From Pseudoselenomonas ruminantium (lineage in GTDB: Bacteria; Bacillota; Negativicutes; Selenomonadales; Selenomonadaceae), in the NCBI GenBank assembly GCA_015058625.1, contig SVCA01000005.1, positions 129,872-193,871 of the forward strand: DNA of 64,000 bases. Reading direction: 5' to 3'. The notes beneath the pieces are model-generated. The model made no database searches. It was not told where the DNA came from and saw only the letters and a program-made list of their open reading frames with translations. Shown here in pieces: positions 17,777 to 25,782 of this stretch. The position numbers and the translations under genes were made by a program. The stretch's first letter is position 1; each line of letters opens with the position of its first letter.

Positions 17777-17959
17777 TCAGTCCTGAGGCTGCAGTGCTTT
17801 CCACAACACTTGCGAGCTCATCGTACTGTCGGCATGCCGTTCAAACGCTTCCTGCATCTTCTGTCCCAGACCTATCGTGTCCAGAAGTACCGCATCCGTG
17901 GCTTCTTTGAGGAGGAGAATCTGTTCCTCCAAAGCGGAAAAGCTTATGCCAGGTTCCAA
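17777..17959 (-). CDS. Small hypothetical protein (60 residues)
   Basis: A TTG start at 17959 is preferred because ACAGGAGG lies 9 nt upstream; the open frame extends further upstream without a ribosome site. The product (MEPGISFSALEEQILLLKEA at the start) is a helical, acidic peptide with heptad-like leucines and no membrane segment. I do not recognise a family. Confidence 0.6.
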   Translation of the reverse strand: MEPGISFSALEEQILLLKEATDAVLLDTIGLGQKMQEAFERHADSTMSSQVLWKALQPQD

Positions 17960-18054
17960 AACGTCCGAACCTCCTGTGAAGTTGTATTTGGTTGTACAAC
18001 CATAGCCCATTATACTAAACCGCTGTAACCTTTGGCAATGGGGCGGGAAATATT

Positions 18055-18083
18055 TTGACAAGGGCGGGAGCGAAAGGTATAAT
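18055..18083 (+). promoter_or_regulatory. Promoter of the DUF896 gene
   Basis: Consensus TTGACA (18055-18060) and TATAAT (18078-18083) with a 17-bp spacer, a strong housekeeping promoter. Confidence 0.85.
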
Positions 18084-18126
18084 ATTGCGTTGTGTAATGA
18101 AAGCTGTTGAAGAAAGAGAGACTTTT

Positions 18127-18384
18127 ATGATAACTAAGGAACTCATTGCCCGGATTAATGAACTGTCCCGGAAGCAGCGCTCCACGGGACTTACCGAGGA
18201 AGAAAAAAAAGAGCAGGCGAACCTGCGGGAAATCTATCTGGAAGGCATCCGCGGCCAGATGCGGCAGATGCTCGACAACATTGAAGTGGTGGATGCACCG
18301 GCTCCGGCCATGCCGCAGACCCCGGACCCCAGGATTACCCATATCAACGAAGTCGCCATCAATTTGCGCCCCTATCTGCACTGA
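18127..18384 (+). CDS. DUF896 family protein (YnzC-like)
   Basis: 85 residues. The first 55 (LIARINELSRKQRSTGLTEE, YLEGIRGQMRQMLDNIEVVD) are the DUF896 helical hairpin; a short proline-rich stretch and a C-terminal segment follow. The ATG at 18127 fits the family start; the frame is open upstream to the promoter. Homologues are small cytoplasmic proteins, in Bacillus linked to the SOS regulon. The role here is unknown. Confidence 0.85.
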   Translation: MITKELIARINELSRKQRSTGLTEEEKKEQANLREIYLEGIRGQMRQMLDNIEVVDAPAPAMPQTPDPRITHINEVAINLRPYLH

Positions 18385-18400
18385 TTTACCGCAGATACGT

Positions 18401-18438
18401 GAAAAGGGAATGCTACCCTAGGTTAGCACTCCCTTTTC
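18401..18438 (-). terminator. Terminator-like hairpin downstream of the 6S RNA candidate
   Basis: GAAAAGGGAATGCTA and TAGCACTCCCTTTTC form a near-perfect stem around CCCTAGGT. It lies directly after the RNA's 3' end on the minus strand and may also end the DUF896 transcript. Confidence 0.6.
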
Positions 18439-18624
18439 AAAGAAGGGGTCCAAACTGCCGCTGCCTTAAATGCCCAAAACCTGCGACTAGCAGGTGGGTG
18501 CCCTAAGTCTGGCTTCCGCATGACGCCTCGGCGTACTTCCACCAGAATCAAGTCAGGCTCCCTGTAATAAATGTAGGTTGGACATTCCAAAAGCCCGCGC
18601 ACACCCCAGGCTTATCCTTCTTTG
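18438..18624 (-). ncRNA. ssrS: Probable 6S RNA
   Basis: Read on the minus strand, CAAAGAAGG at the 5' end pairs with CCTTCTTTG at the 3' end, giving a 187-nt RNA closed by a 9-bp stem. Next to the stem are CCTGGGGTGTGCGCGGGC on the 5' side and GGCAGCGGCAG on the 3' side, resembling the conserved 6S segments (GAGATGTTCGC and GCGGCGGCA in enteric 6S). A TATACT -10 lies just upstream. The rod-like fold with a central bulge would bind RNA polymerase holoenzyme. It fills a 400-bp gap with no ORF. Confidence 0.7.
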
Positions 18625-18718
18625 TTAGTATAGTAGCACAAAAAAAATGCATGTGCAAGACTTGACAAATACAAACTTTTGAAAATATTTACTTAATTTG
18701 GCCATTTTCCCAAAAAAT

Positions 18719-18747
18719 TTGTAAAATAAGGCCGAATCATATATAAT
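18719..18747 (+). promoter_or_regulatory. Promoter of the gene at 18785
   Basis: TTGTAA (18719-18724) and TATAAT (18742-18747) with a 17-bp spacer, 38 bp before the start codon. Confidence 0.7.
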
Positions 18748-18784
18748 CAGATGTAGAAAACGTAGGATTAAAGGAGATACTACC

Positions 18785-19099
18785 ATGGAAAATAAATTTA
18801 GCGTAGCTATCAGCTTTGGCAAGGACTTGGGCTGGATTGACTACGATGGCGAGAGCAAGAGCGCAACCGTCAATATCAACAACGACGAGGCCAAGAGCCT
18901 GACGGAAAAATATCTGGGGGAAAAGCACAGCATTAACGTGCCGCATGAGACGCTCATGGATTTCACGCCGGAAGAAATCGACCCGCTGGCCGATGTGGAA
19001 AGCTTCAAACTGGCGCTGACCCGCCTTTGGAATGAAACCAAAGTACACGTTGACTGGAGCCGTCCGGTGGACTACGTTCGTAAAAACCCACATTACTAA
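18785..19099 (+). CDS. Small acidic protein of unknown function
   Basis: 104 residues, no signal peptide or membrane segment. It begins MENKFSVAISFGKDLGWIDY and ends in an aromatic-rich tail (VDWSRPVDYVRKNPHY). I do not recognise a family. AAAGGAG precedes the ATG, and it has its own promoter and terminator, so it is a well-supported single-gene unit. It marks the left chromosomal flank of the mobile element. Confidence 0.8.
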   Translation: MENKFSVAISFGKDLGWIDYDGESKSATVNINNDEAKSLTEKYLGEKHSINVPHETLMDFTPEEIDPLADVESFKLALTRLWNETKVHVDWSRPVDYVRKNPHY

Positions 19100-19104
19100 A
19101 TTGC

Positions 19105-19140
19105 AAAAAACTCCTGTCAGTATTCGGCAGGAGTTTTTTT
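19105..19140 (+). terminator. Terminator after the gene at 18785
   Basis: ACTCCTG and CAGGAGT stem followed by seven T. Confidence 0.85.
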
Positions 19141-19197
19141 ATCGAAAAAATATCGAATTACTAGCGAACTTGTATCGAAGTAGTCGCTCATCCAGTT

Positions 19198-20583
19198 CTA
19201 TAGAAATGTTAAGCGGTATTCTTTCCGCCCGCCGCGCCCTTTTTCGTAGTGCTCTACATCAATCCTGTATAGTATGGCATGCCAAAATTTCCGCTTACCT
19301 TCTAAAGACAACTGACTATAGGTGCTTACAATATCCATATTCAGCAAGCCCTTTAATTTATCGGTCATAGTACGCCCTTTAGGTGGTGCTGCCTTTAGTG
19401 CTTCCTGAAGCTGCTTGTTATACTTCTTAAAATCCGTATCATAGGCCGCCCGGTCAATATATCCCGTAACATAAAGGTCTTTAAGTCGGTCCAGGGCTTC
19501 CCTTGCCGCCTTTATCTTGCGGGCGGCTCTTTCTTCACCTGTGGTTTTCCGTTGTTGCTGGAGCGTGGCAGCGTGTTCCATTAACCGCTCTTTAAGATTA
19601 TCCAGCAGAAACCGCTCTAAAGGTCGTTCAAATATGGTACCCGTAAAGTGGCAGGTCTTTTCTATACTGTGGATACCGCAACGGTAAAATTTGTTTTTGT
19701 ATTCAGTCTGATTTGCGTATTTATGCCCTTTACAGCCTACGAGTACATGACCACATTCCGGGCAGTAGATAAGGCCGGAAAAAAGAAACGGCACGGCAGG
19801 TTTACGGGGTGTGTCCATACGGCGGGCAGTCAAGACCTGCTGCACGCGGTGAAATGTATCCTTGTCCACTATGCCGCGGGTGTAGTCGGGAATGTCGTAG
19901 AATGTACCTATGTACCGCTCGTTTTGGAGCGCCCTGCGCATGGAGATATGCCGCCACATTATCCCGTATTTTTCCCGGGCATAGGTGGTAGTCTCCAGCA
20001 CGGACTGGGATACAAGGAAATGCTCGAAAATATCCCGTATGGCTGCCGCCTGTTCCTTGTCATGGTCAAAGTGTTTATCTACAATCCTATAACCGTATGG
20101 AATGTTACCGGTCAGCACCTCCCGGCGACGTTTCTTGCCTTCAAATACAAACTTTATACGGTCGCTGGTTTGGTCGCTCTCGTTTTGGGCAATGGATAGC
20201 CTGATATTAAGGTTAAGCCGTCCGGCGCTGGTGTTGGTATTGTAATCTTCGTGTATGGCTATCCAGTCCACCTTGTGGGCATCCAGTACCGCTTGCACCT
20301 TGTAATAGTCAGCAATATTCCTAAACCAACGGTCAAGTTTGATAAAAAGTATCACATCAACGCTCCCGGCCTCTACATCCTGCAAAAGCCGCTGTAACTC
20401 TTTACGGCGTTGTATGGACTTGCGGGCGGTGGTGCCCTCGTCCATGTATACCCCGGCTATGGTGTACCCGTGCCTTATGGCGTATTCCCGTAAGTCGTGC
20501 TTTTGTTCATCCAGTGAAAGGCCATGTTTGGCCTGTTCGTCACTGGATACACGGATATACAGAGCCGCCCGCGTTCCTGCCAT
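19198..20583 (-). CDS. Large serine recombinase (integrase)
   Basis: 461 residues. The resolvase domain is at residues 1-150 (AALYIRVSSDEQAKHGLSLD with the catalytic serine, then YMDEGTTARKS), followed by a recombinase domain (TGNIPYGYRI) and a zinc ribbon (CPECGHVLVG ... YRCGIHS). A coiled-coil C-terminus from about residue 330 follows. It catalyses site-specific integration and excision. The ATG at 20583 follows AAAGGATG; an in-frame GTG lies 9 bp upstream. It is the outermost gene of the element. Confidence 0.93.
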   Translation of the reverse strand: MAGTRAALYIRVSSDEQAKHGLSLDEQKHDLREYAIRHGYTIAGVYMDEGTTARKSIQRRKELQRLLQDVEAGSVDVILFIKLDRWFRNIADYYKVQAVLDAHKVDWIAIHEDYNTNTSAGRLNLNIRLSIAQNESDQTSDRIKFVFEGKKRRREVLTGNIPYGYRIVDKHFDHDKEQAAAIRDIFEHFLVSQSVLETTTYAREKYGIMWRHISMRRALQNERYIGTFYDIPDYTRGIVDKDTFHRVQQVLTARRMDTPRKPAVPFLFSGLIYCPECGHVLVGCKGHKYANQTEYKNKFYRCGIHSIEKTCHFTGTIFERPLERFLLDNLKERLMEHAATLQQQRKTTGEERAARKIKAAREALDRLKDLYVTGYIDRAAYDTDFKKYNKQLQEALKAAPPKGRTMTDKLKGLLNMDIVSTYSQLSLEGKRKFWHAILYRIDVEHYEKGRGGRKEYRLTFL

Positions 20584-20671
20584 AATTTCCACATCCTTTT
20601 TACTTTCCCGTGTCTACGGGAGGGGTATATGATATAATATACCTAGGTTCATATAAGTCTCTTTTACATAA

Positions 20672-20712
20672 GTCCCTTACCATGTGGCAATGGTATGGGC
20701 CTTTTTTTGTGT
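20672..20712 (+). terminator. Hairpin with T tail upstream of the recombinase
   Basis: CCCTTACCAT and ATGGTATGGG pair around GTGGCA, followed by CCTTTTTTT. A -10-like TATAAT lies about 50 bp before it, so a short transcript may end here. Confidence 0.5.
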
Positions 20713-20727
20713 GTGAAAATAGCATCT

Positions 20728-20922
20728 TCAATTTTCAAGTGAAGCGTATTTACAATTACCACAGAGTTCTATCCAGCCTGGCTTCCTATATTCTTCGGGG
20801 ATATCGGTCAAAGGTAATTCGCCTTCCCGAACAAGTGAAGCCTCGTAACAATCCCAATCACTTACCATTCGATTGTATAGCGGGCAAAATATAGTTAGTT
20901 CATCATCTTCATAGGTGGACAT
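20728..20922 (-). CDS. Small phage-type protein with possible metal knuckle
   Basis: 64 residues starting MSTYEDDELTIFCPLYNRMV. Cysteines in FCPLYN, DWDCYE and ELCGNCKYA suggest a small metal-binding fold. AGGAGG lies 8 nt before the ATG at 20922. It is in the repressor operon of the element, 18 bp downstream of the CI-like gene. No function can be assigned. Confidence 0.65.
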   Translation of the reverse strand: MSTYEDDELTIFCPLYNRMVSDWDCYEASLVREGELPLTDIPEEYRKPGWIELCGNCKYASLEN

Positions 20923-20940
20923 TGCCAGCACCTCCTATTA

Positions 20941-21369
20941 TTAGGGTGTGTTATCGTCAAATAGATGTAAAGAGGCCAACGTTTCCGCTCGTTTGGCGAA
21001 GTCGTGCACTCGTGAGGTTAGTTCTTCCCTGTCTCGTTCGTCAAACGTATTCCCTCTATAATTGGCCGTATCCTTTTGCAATATCCCTAACATATCGGTT
21101 AGGGGTTTTTCTATATCGCCGTTTATGGTTTTGTCTGGAGGTCGAACTCCTAACAGCTCATCTGTGGTTATATTGAGCTTGTCGGCAATTTTTATAAGTG
21201 TATCATATTTAGGTTCACGGCCTTTATTTTCATATCCTATGTATGTTTCATATTTGATGTTTAGAAGTGAGGCAAACTCTTTACCTGTATAGCCTGCTTT
21301 ATCGCGGGCGGCCCTTAATCTATCTGCAAACGTTGTACCGCCCTCTATGCCAAAGAAAAAGAAAAACAA
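20941..21369 (-). CDS. CI-like XRE-family repressor
   Basis: 142 residues. An XRE helix-turn-helix is clear (FADRLRAARDKAGYTGKEFA, LLNIKYETYIGYENKGREPK, LIKIADKLNITTDELLGV), followed by a short helical C-terminus with no LexA-type peptidase site. A TTG start with GGAGG nine nt upstream is preferred; the frame extends six codons further to a GTG. It is divergent from the Cro-like gene across a 160-bp region with four operator sites, the layout of a lysogeny switch. Confidence 0.85.
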   Translation of the reverse strand: MFFFFFGIEGGTTFADRLRAARDKAGYTGKEFASLLNIKYETYIGYENKGREPKYDTLIKIADKLNITTDELLGVRPPDKTINGDIEKPLTDMLGILQKDTANYRGNTFDERDREELTSRVHDFAKRAETLASLHLFDDNTP

Positions 21370-21395
21370 AATTATACACCTCCACACTTATTATT

Positions 21396-21500
21396 TTAGG
21401 CGTAATAGGCGAAAATGTCAATTAGTGGGCAAAAAAACTATTGACAATTATTTTTTATTGGTATAAATTTATATTAGGCGAAACGCCTAACAATAGGCGA
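21396..21500. promoter_or_regulatory. CI/Cro operator region of the element
   Basis: Four copies of a TTAGGCGA-type site: 21396-21402, 21404-21412, 21474-21490 and 21492-21500. The third is a perfect 17-bp palindrome, TTAGGCGAAACGCCTAA. They flank a promoter with TTGACA (21441-21446) and an AT-rich -10 (about 21462-21469) reading toward the Cro-like gene. The sites lie in pairs on both sides, as expected for two divergent promoters under one repressor. Confidence 0.75.
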
Positions 21501-21529
21501 TAACTTCGGAGCAAAGGAGGTGAAAAAAT

Positions 21530-21733
21530 ATGTATGTGGTAGATGGTAACAAGCTGCAGACCGCCATTGCTAAGAGCGAAAAGCTCATTAGTGAGGTACA
21601 GCGTGAAGCAGGATTAAACGGTAACACCTTGTATAGGCTTGTCAACAAAGGCGGTAATGCTCGTTTGTCAACTATTGGTAAGGTGGCTAGAGTGCTTAAA
21701 TGCGACATTGCGGATTTAGTAGAGGAGGGCTGA
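21530..21733 (+). CDS. Cro-like small helix-turn-helix protein
   Basis: 67 residues with one XRE-type helix-turn-helix (ISEVQREAGLNGNTLYRLVN, LSTIGKVARVLKCDIADLV). AAAGGAGGTGAAAAAAT gives a very strong ribosome site. As the first gene of the rightward operon facing the CI-like gene, it probably binds the same operators and favours replication or excision. Confidence 0.85.
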   Translation: MYVVDGNKLQTAIAKSEKLISEVQREAGLNGNTLYRLVNKGGNARLSTIGKVARVLKCDIADLVEEG

Positions 21734-21736
21734 CCT

Positions 21737-21994
21737 ATGGCAAGTATTCCTGCAAGTCTACAGGTATGGATTGACCTGCAAAAAGCTGCCGGGGGTGTGC
21801 TTATCGAAGAAACCTGTATAGGTGATAGCGCGAAGCAGTACCACTTTGCAGCGGCTTTGCCTAAAAATGTATTAGCCCTGTGCGATGTTATCGCCAACGA
21901 AAAGGGGGAAGTTATATCACACAATGAGATTTTGACCTCGTGGGGAGTATTAAAATGCTTACATAAAAAGGCAAAGGGGGCAATGGAAAAATGA
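21737..21994 (+). CDS. Hypothetical protein of the element
   Basis: 85 residues starting MASIPASLQVWIDLQKAAGG. Mixed alpha/beta composition, no recognised family, no membrane segment. It begins 3 bp after the Cro-like gene and overlaps the next start by ATGA, so the three are translationally coupled. Confidence 0.7.
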   Translation: MASIPASLQVWIDLQKAAGGVLIEETCIGDSAKQYHFAAALPKNVLALCDVIANEKGEVISHNEILTSWGVLKCLHKKAKGAMEK

Positions 21995-22206
21995 GCGAAA
22001 AAGCAAAAGCCCTGCCGGGTGCTGCAACACCTGACAGGGCAGAGGTAAATAACCTTGACCGGGAAAATTTACCTACTAATATTGTACCACAAGATAACTG
22101 GAACGACAAAACGGCTGAACGGGTCTATTACATCCTAGGTCAGATTTACTTAGACGAGAATAATTTGGACGGTACTGTGACCGTGACAAAACGGGAACAT
22201 GCGTAA
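21991..22206 (+). CDS. Hypothetical protein of the element
   Basis: 71 residues, hydrophilic, starting MSEKAKALPGAATPDRAEVN. The start overlaps the previous stop (ATGA). The C-terminal half (NDKTAERVYYILGQIYLDEN) is helical. No family recognised. It directly precedes the primase/helicase gene. Confidence 0.65.
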   Translation: MSEKAKALPGAATPDRAEVNNLDRENLPTNIVPQDNWNDKTAERVYYILGQIYLDENNLDGTVTVTKREHA

Positions 22207-22216
22207 GGGTGATTAG

Positions 22217-24343
22217 ATGAATTTTATAAAAGAAAATATACCGCAAGAGTTGAGACAGCGGCTGCAATGGATACCAGTAGCCGGAAAAAAGCCGCTCTTG
22301 AAAGATTGGCCAACCCCGGCGCAGCAGATGCCTTTTGAAGCAGCGGTGGCAAAGTCGCAACCTTTCCCAGGGCTGGTATTGCATAATAACCTGTTTTGCC
22401 TTGATTGTGATAAGGTGCTGAAAGATGGTAGGCCGTCAACAGGATTTGTGGAGATAATGAAGCAAGTTAAGGAAAAAGCTGGAAGCACGTACACCGAAAA
22501 AAGCCAAAGTTGTAAGGGCCTTCATATGTTTTTTACGGCGAATATTCCCACAGATAGCCCGGATACGCTCAAATTTCCGCTAGAGGGCGGCGGTGTGCTG
22601 GAGCTATACACCGGAACGGGAAAAGGGCGGTTTATCGCTGTAACAGGCCACAAGGTCGGGAAAGCAGATACTGTAGCAGATGGGCAAGCAGTTCTCGATT
22701 TTCTGATTAAAAAAGCCGCCCGCAAAAAGCAGAAAAACGAAAACGTGGGCGGCGCGGATGAGCGGCCTTGTTATTTGTCAGTTGATGAAATCCCGGTGAT
22801 TATTCGTAAGAGCGCCAGCGGCGAACTATTCAAGCGGTTATATGATGATGGGGAAATAAGCGATTATAACAACGACCATTCCGCGGCGGATATTGCCTTA
22901 ATGAACCTATTGCCTTTCTATTGTGCGGGACGGGCTGAAATTATGGAGCAGGTTTTTTCTAATTCTGCATTAGGCCAGCGCGAGAAATGGCAGCGTGATG
23001 ACTATCGTAATAGAACTATACAGAAAGCTCTTTCTGACTGGAACGGGGAGTGTTATACACCTGAATATGGTAAAACAAGCCCTGACGAAGATTTTAACGA
23101 CCTCGACAAAGATCCGGACATTATAAGCCGCCCGGCCTGGCCTGTTATGGAAAAAACGGACAAGGGAAGCCGTCCTATCAAGCAGGTCTACGAAAACACG
23201 GACTACCTGTTAAAGGTGTTATCCATAACCTGCCGTTATAATATGCTGACAAAGGAAGTCGAATTTACGGGGCACGAATTAGAAGGCTTATCGCTGGAAG
23301 CTGCCGCAACTGTGGTTAGAGGGATTATGTACAAAAACGGCTTGAAGGTATCGCGGGCAGATTTGCTTGACAATATAGGCACGATAGCTGAAAAGAACCG
23401 TTATAGTCCTGTTAGAGACTACTTGAACGCCTGTCAGGTGCTATGGGATGGACAAGACCACATTAAAGCGTTTTTCCAACACTTGCACATTGACCCGGCA
23501 TTTAAGGAGAATACAGATTTTTATGAGATGCTTTTCCGGCGTTGGCTTATTGGAGCTGCAAGGATAGCCTTTAATGATGGTAATGAAGCTATGCAGGGGC
23601 TTATAGTTCTGCAAGGTAGCCAGGGCATTGGAAAAACTAGACTTTTGTATAACCTGCTACCTAACCCGGCATGGGGGGCCGATGGAATTAGCTTAGACCC
23701 TGGAATAAAAGACGATGTGCTAAAGGTGACGCGGCTATTTATCGTAGAACTTGGTGAAATTGCTGACACATTGAGAAAGGAAAAGGTTGACCGTCTAAAG
23801 GCATTTGTGACACAGCGGGCGGACGATTTGCGGCGGCCTTATCGCCGAACTGTGGAACAGATACCGCGGACAACGGCCTTTATTGGCACGGTCAACGGCA
23901 GCGGCTTTCTAAAAGACAGTACTGGAGAGCGTAGATTTTGGGTTATTCCTGTAGAAGCTATAGACGAATTCGCTAATTATGACCCCTCCCAACTGTGGGG
24001 GCAGGTGATGTATCTAGCTTTCGAAAAAAAAGAACGCCATTGGTTGACAGCTGAGGAAATTGAGCAGCTCAATACCGTAAATGAAGCATTTAAGAAGGTA
24101 ACGGATGAGGAACAAGCATTATTAGACCTGCTCGACTGGAACGCGCCAGCCGATAAATGGACGGCCCGGACACCGACCGAAATTAGCTACGAAATAGGGC
24201 TGCATGGTGGGCGGCTTAGAATGATAGGCCGGGCAGTGAATAACATTGCAAGACGTGATGACCGCGTTAAAATTCCCACAAATCATGTTGATGGTCGCAA
24301 GTACACCTTGCCGCCTATAATGGATGACCCGATAGGCGAATAA
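22217..24343 (+). CDS. VapE-type primase-helicase (replication protein of the element)
   Basis: 708 residues. The N-terminal third looks like a prim-pol domain (LHNNLFCLDCDKVLKDGRPS with an acidic pair). The C-terminal half is a virulence-associated E/D5-like ATPase: RDYLNACQVLWDGQDHIKAF, Walker A GSQGIGKTR near residue 467, acidic FIVELGEIADT, and FIGTVNGSGFLKDSTGERRF. Such proteins drive replication of satellites and islands. Iterons start within 10 bp of its stop codon, supporting a Rep role. GGGTGATTAG is a modest ribosome site. Confidence 0.88.
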   Translation: MNFIKENIPQELRQRLQWIPVAGKKPLLKDWPTPAQQMPFEAAVAKSQPFPGLVLHNNLFCLDCDKVLKDGRPSTGFVEIMKQVKEKAGSTYTEKSQSCKGLHMFFTANIPTDSPDTLKFPLEGGGVLELYTGTGKGRFIAVTGHKVGKADTVADGQAVLDFLIKKAARKKQKNENVGGADERPCYLSVDEIPVIIRKSASGELFKRLYDDGEISDYNNDHSAADIALMNLLPFYCAGRAEIMEQVFSNSALGQREKWQRDDYRNRTIQKALSDWNGECYTPEYGKTSPDEDFNDLDKDPDIISRPAWPVMEKTDKGSRPIKQVYENTDYLLKVLSITCRYNMLTKEVEFTGHELEGLSLEAAATVVRGIMYKNGLKVSRADLLDNIGTIAEKNRYSPVRDYLNACQVLWDGQDHIKAFFQHLHIDPAFKENTDFYEMLFRRWLIGAARIAFNDGNEAMQGLIVLQGSQGIGKTRLLYNLLPNPAWGADGISLDPGIKDDVLKVTRLFIVELGEIADTLRKEKVDRLKAFVTQRADDLRRPYRRTVEQIPRTTAFIGTVNGSGFLKDSTGERRFWVIPVEAIDEFANYDPSQLWGQVMYLAFEKKERHWLTAEEIEQLNTVNEAFKKVTDEEQALLDLLDWNAPADKWTARTPTEISYEIGLHGGRLRMIGRAVNNIARRDDRVKIPTNHVDGRKYTLPPIMDDPIGE

Positions 24344-24351
24344 CCACAAAT

Positions 24352-24602
24352 AGGACATATATAGGACAAGGGGAGGACATCTAATAGGACATATAAAAAA
24401 CCTTAATTTTCAATGGGGAGGACATATAGGACATCTAATGTTATATAAATTATATATTTTTATGTGTATATATGGGGATAGCGACAAAATAATATTTCAA
24501 AAGTTTAGCCGCTTTTTCTTGTCCTATATGTCCTCCCCCTTGTGGTTATTGACTTCTTATATACCCTCGTTCATGTCCTCTATATGTCCTCATTAATGTC
24601 CT
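24352..24602. other. Probable replication origin of the element (iterons around AT-rich DNA)
   Basis: Six rightward AGGACAT/A copies (24352, 24363, 24374, 24386, 24419, 24428) face five inverted ATGTCCT/TTGTCCT copies (24519, 24528, 24573, 24584, 24596). Between them is very AT-rich DNA (24436-24476, ending in TGTGTATATATGG) suited to melting. The whole 295-bp gap has no ORF and lies directly after the VapE gene, the same order as rep-ori in staphylococcal pathogenicity islands. Confidence 0.75.
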
Positions 24603-24639
24603 ATATATTTCCCTAATATCGAAAAAGGAGAATTACATT

Positions 24640-25011
24640 ATGTCAAAGTCAAATATGAGAAGATACGCCGAAAAGAAAATAGGCTGTAAGTTAAGCCGGA
24701 ATGAGTATTGGCTATTCCTATTCAATGCAGAGGGAATGTCGTTTAAGGACATAGCCCTGCTGGAGGGCTTGCCTTTATCCGTGGTAGAAGATGAATTTGC
24801 GGCCTATGCTGCTAAAAATTCTGAAGTGCTGGAAATCCTCCGGGAAAGTGAATTGCTGGAGCTGGGGAGAATGTGGCGCGACAATTACACGCCAGAGATT
24901 AAGGCATTTATGAAAAAGCAGTATCACGCTACGGATGCAGACGTTAAAACCGCGAAAAATCTATTTGAAAGATTTGTTATTTTTTGCTACGAAAGTGGGT
25001 TAAGACCATGA
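24640..25011 (+). CDS. Phage-type hypothetical protein, possible helix-turn-helix
   Basis: 123 residues. NEYWLFLFNAEGMSFKDIAL followed by LEGLPLSVVEDEFAAY resembles a sigma-like or resolvase-like helix-turn-helix, and the rest is helical. AAAAAGGAG precedes the ATG. First gene after the origin, it could control the late genes of the element, but no family is certain. Confidence 0.65.
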   Translation: MSKSNMRRYAEKKIGCKLSRNEYWLFLFNAEGMSFKDIALLEGLPLSVVEDEFAAYAAKNSEVLEILRESELLELGRMWRDNYTPEIKAFMKKQYHATDADVKTAKNLFERFVIFCYESGLRP

Positions 25012-25151
25012 GCGACTACGGATTTACTAAAAAAGCGACACCTGCCAACGGGACAAGCCAGTTGAAGCCGGGCGCGAAAATGTTTTACTGTGCAACACCA
25101 AACAGGGCACAACGCCGGGCTGAAGCCAAAGCCCGGAAAAAGCGGAAATAG
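25008..25151 (+). CDS. Small basic protein (47 residues)
   Basis: The ATG overlaps the previous stop as ATGA. The product starts MSDYGFTKKATPANGTSQLK and ends in a strongly basic tail (RRAEAKARKKRK). Too short for the usual gene-length cut-off, but the coupling and the following ribosome site support it. Function unknown. Confidence 0.55.
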   Translation: MSDYGFTKKATPANGTSQLKPGAKMFYCATPNRAQRRAEAKARKKRK

Positions 25152-25167
25152 GGAAGGAGCAGAAAAA

Positions 25168-25329
25168 ATGTCTGAAATCGTCACGATTAAGGTAATGGGA
25201 ACTGTAACCGATGACAGCCTGACCATTGAGAAGGTTGATTTTGATGGAGCTGAAAAGCCGGAAACCGGAGCAGAGGCAGCAGTCCTGTTATCTCAGATAC
25301 AGGATTTTTTGAAAAATCGCATTGCATGA
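25168..25329 (+). CDS. Small hypothetical protein (53 residues)
   Basis: The ATG at 25168 follows GGAAGGAGCAG and is preferred to an upstream in-frame ATG that overlaps the previous gene. The product is acidic with a beta-strand pattern (MSEIVTIKVMGTVTDDSLTI) and a helical end. No family recognised. Confidence 0.6.
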   Translation: MSEIVTIKVMGTVTDDSLTIEKVDFDGAEKPETGAEAAVLLSQIQDFLKNRIA

Positions 25330-25345
25330 TGGGAGGTGATACAGC

Positions 25346-25729
25346 ATGAATGATAAAAACCTTGTGGGGATTCATACCCGGGAACCCACGGAATTTAAGG
25401 CTCTGTCAGCGAAAGGAGGCAAGAACAGCGGAAAAGCCCGGCGGCGTAAACGTGATCTAAAGAAGCTGCTGGAGCAGGTACTGAGTGCCAAAATTACGGA
25501 TGAAGCCGCCCGGGAGGAATTACAGGCATTAGGCATAGATGACACGCAAGGCGGCTTGATGCTGCTGAAGGCCGTGCACGAAGCCGGGGAAAATCCGGCT
25601 ATGCTTAGAACTATTGTAGAGCTTGCAGGGCATACGCTGACACGGCAGGAGGTTAAACAGACTGTAAAGGGAGAACCGGCAGTTCATATATACCTGCCGG
25701 ACAATGGCAGGGACTCTAAGCACGAATAA
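25346..25729 (+). CDS. Phage-type basic protein, possibly packaging-related
   Basis: 127 residues. FKALSAKGGKNSGKARRRKR is a basic DNA-binding-like patch seen in small phage proteins near terminase genes, followed by helices and a beta-rich end (GEPAVHIYLPDN). GGGAGGTGATACAGC precedes the ATG. No large terminase is present nearby. A role in DNA packaging is only a suggestion. Confidence 0.6.
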   Translation: MNDKNLVGIHTREPTEFKALSAKGGKNSGKARRRKRDLKKLLEQVLSAKITDEAAREELQALGIDDTQGGLMLLKAVHEAGENPAMLRTIVELAGHTLTRQEVKQTVKGEPAVHIYLPDNGRDSKHE

Positions 25730-25782
25730 ACCACGAAGGAAACGCCCCGGGCAGTGGATTTTGAAAAAGAAAGGGTGATACC

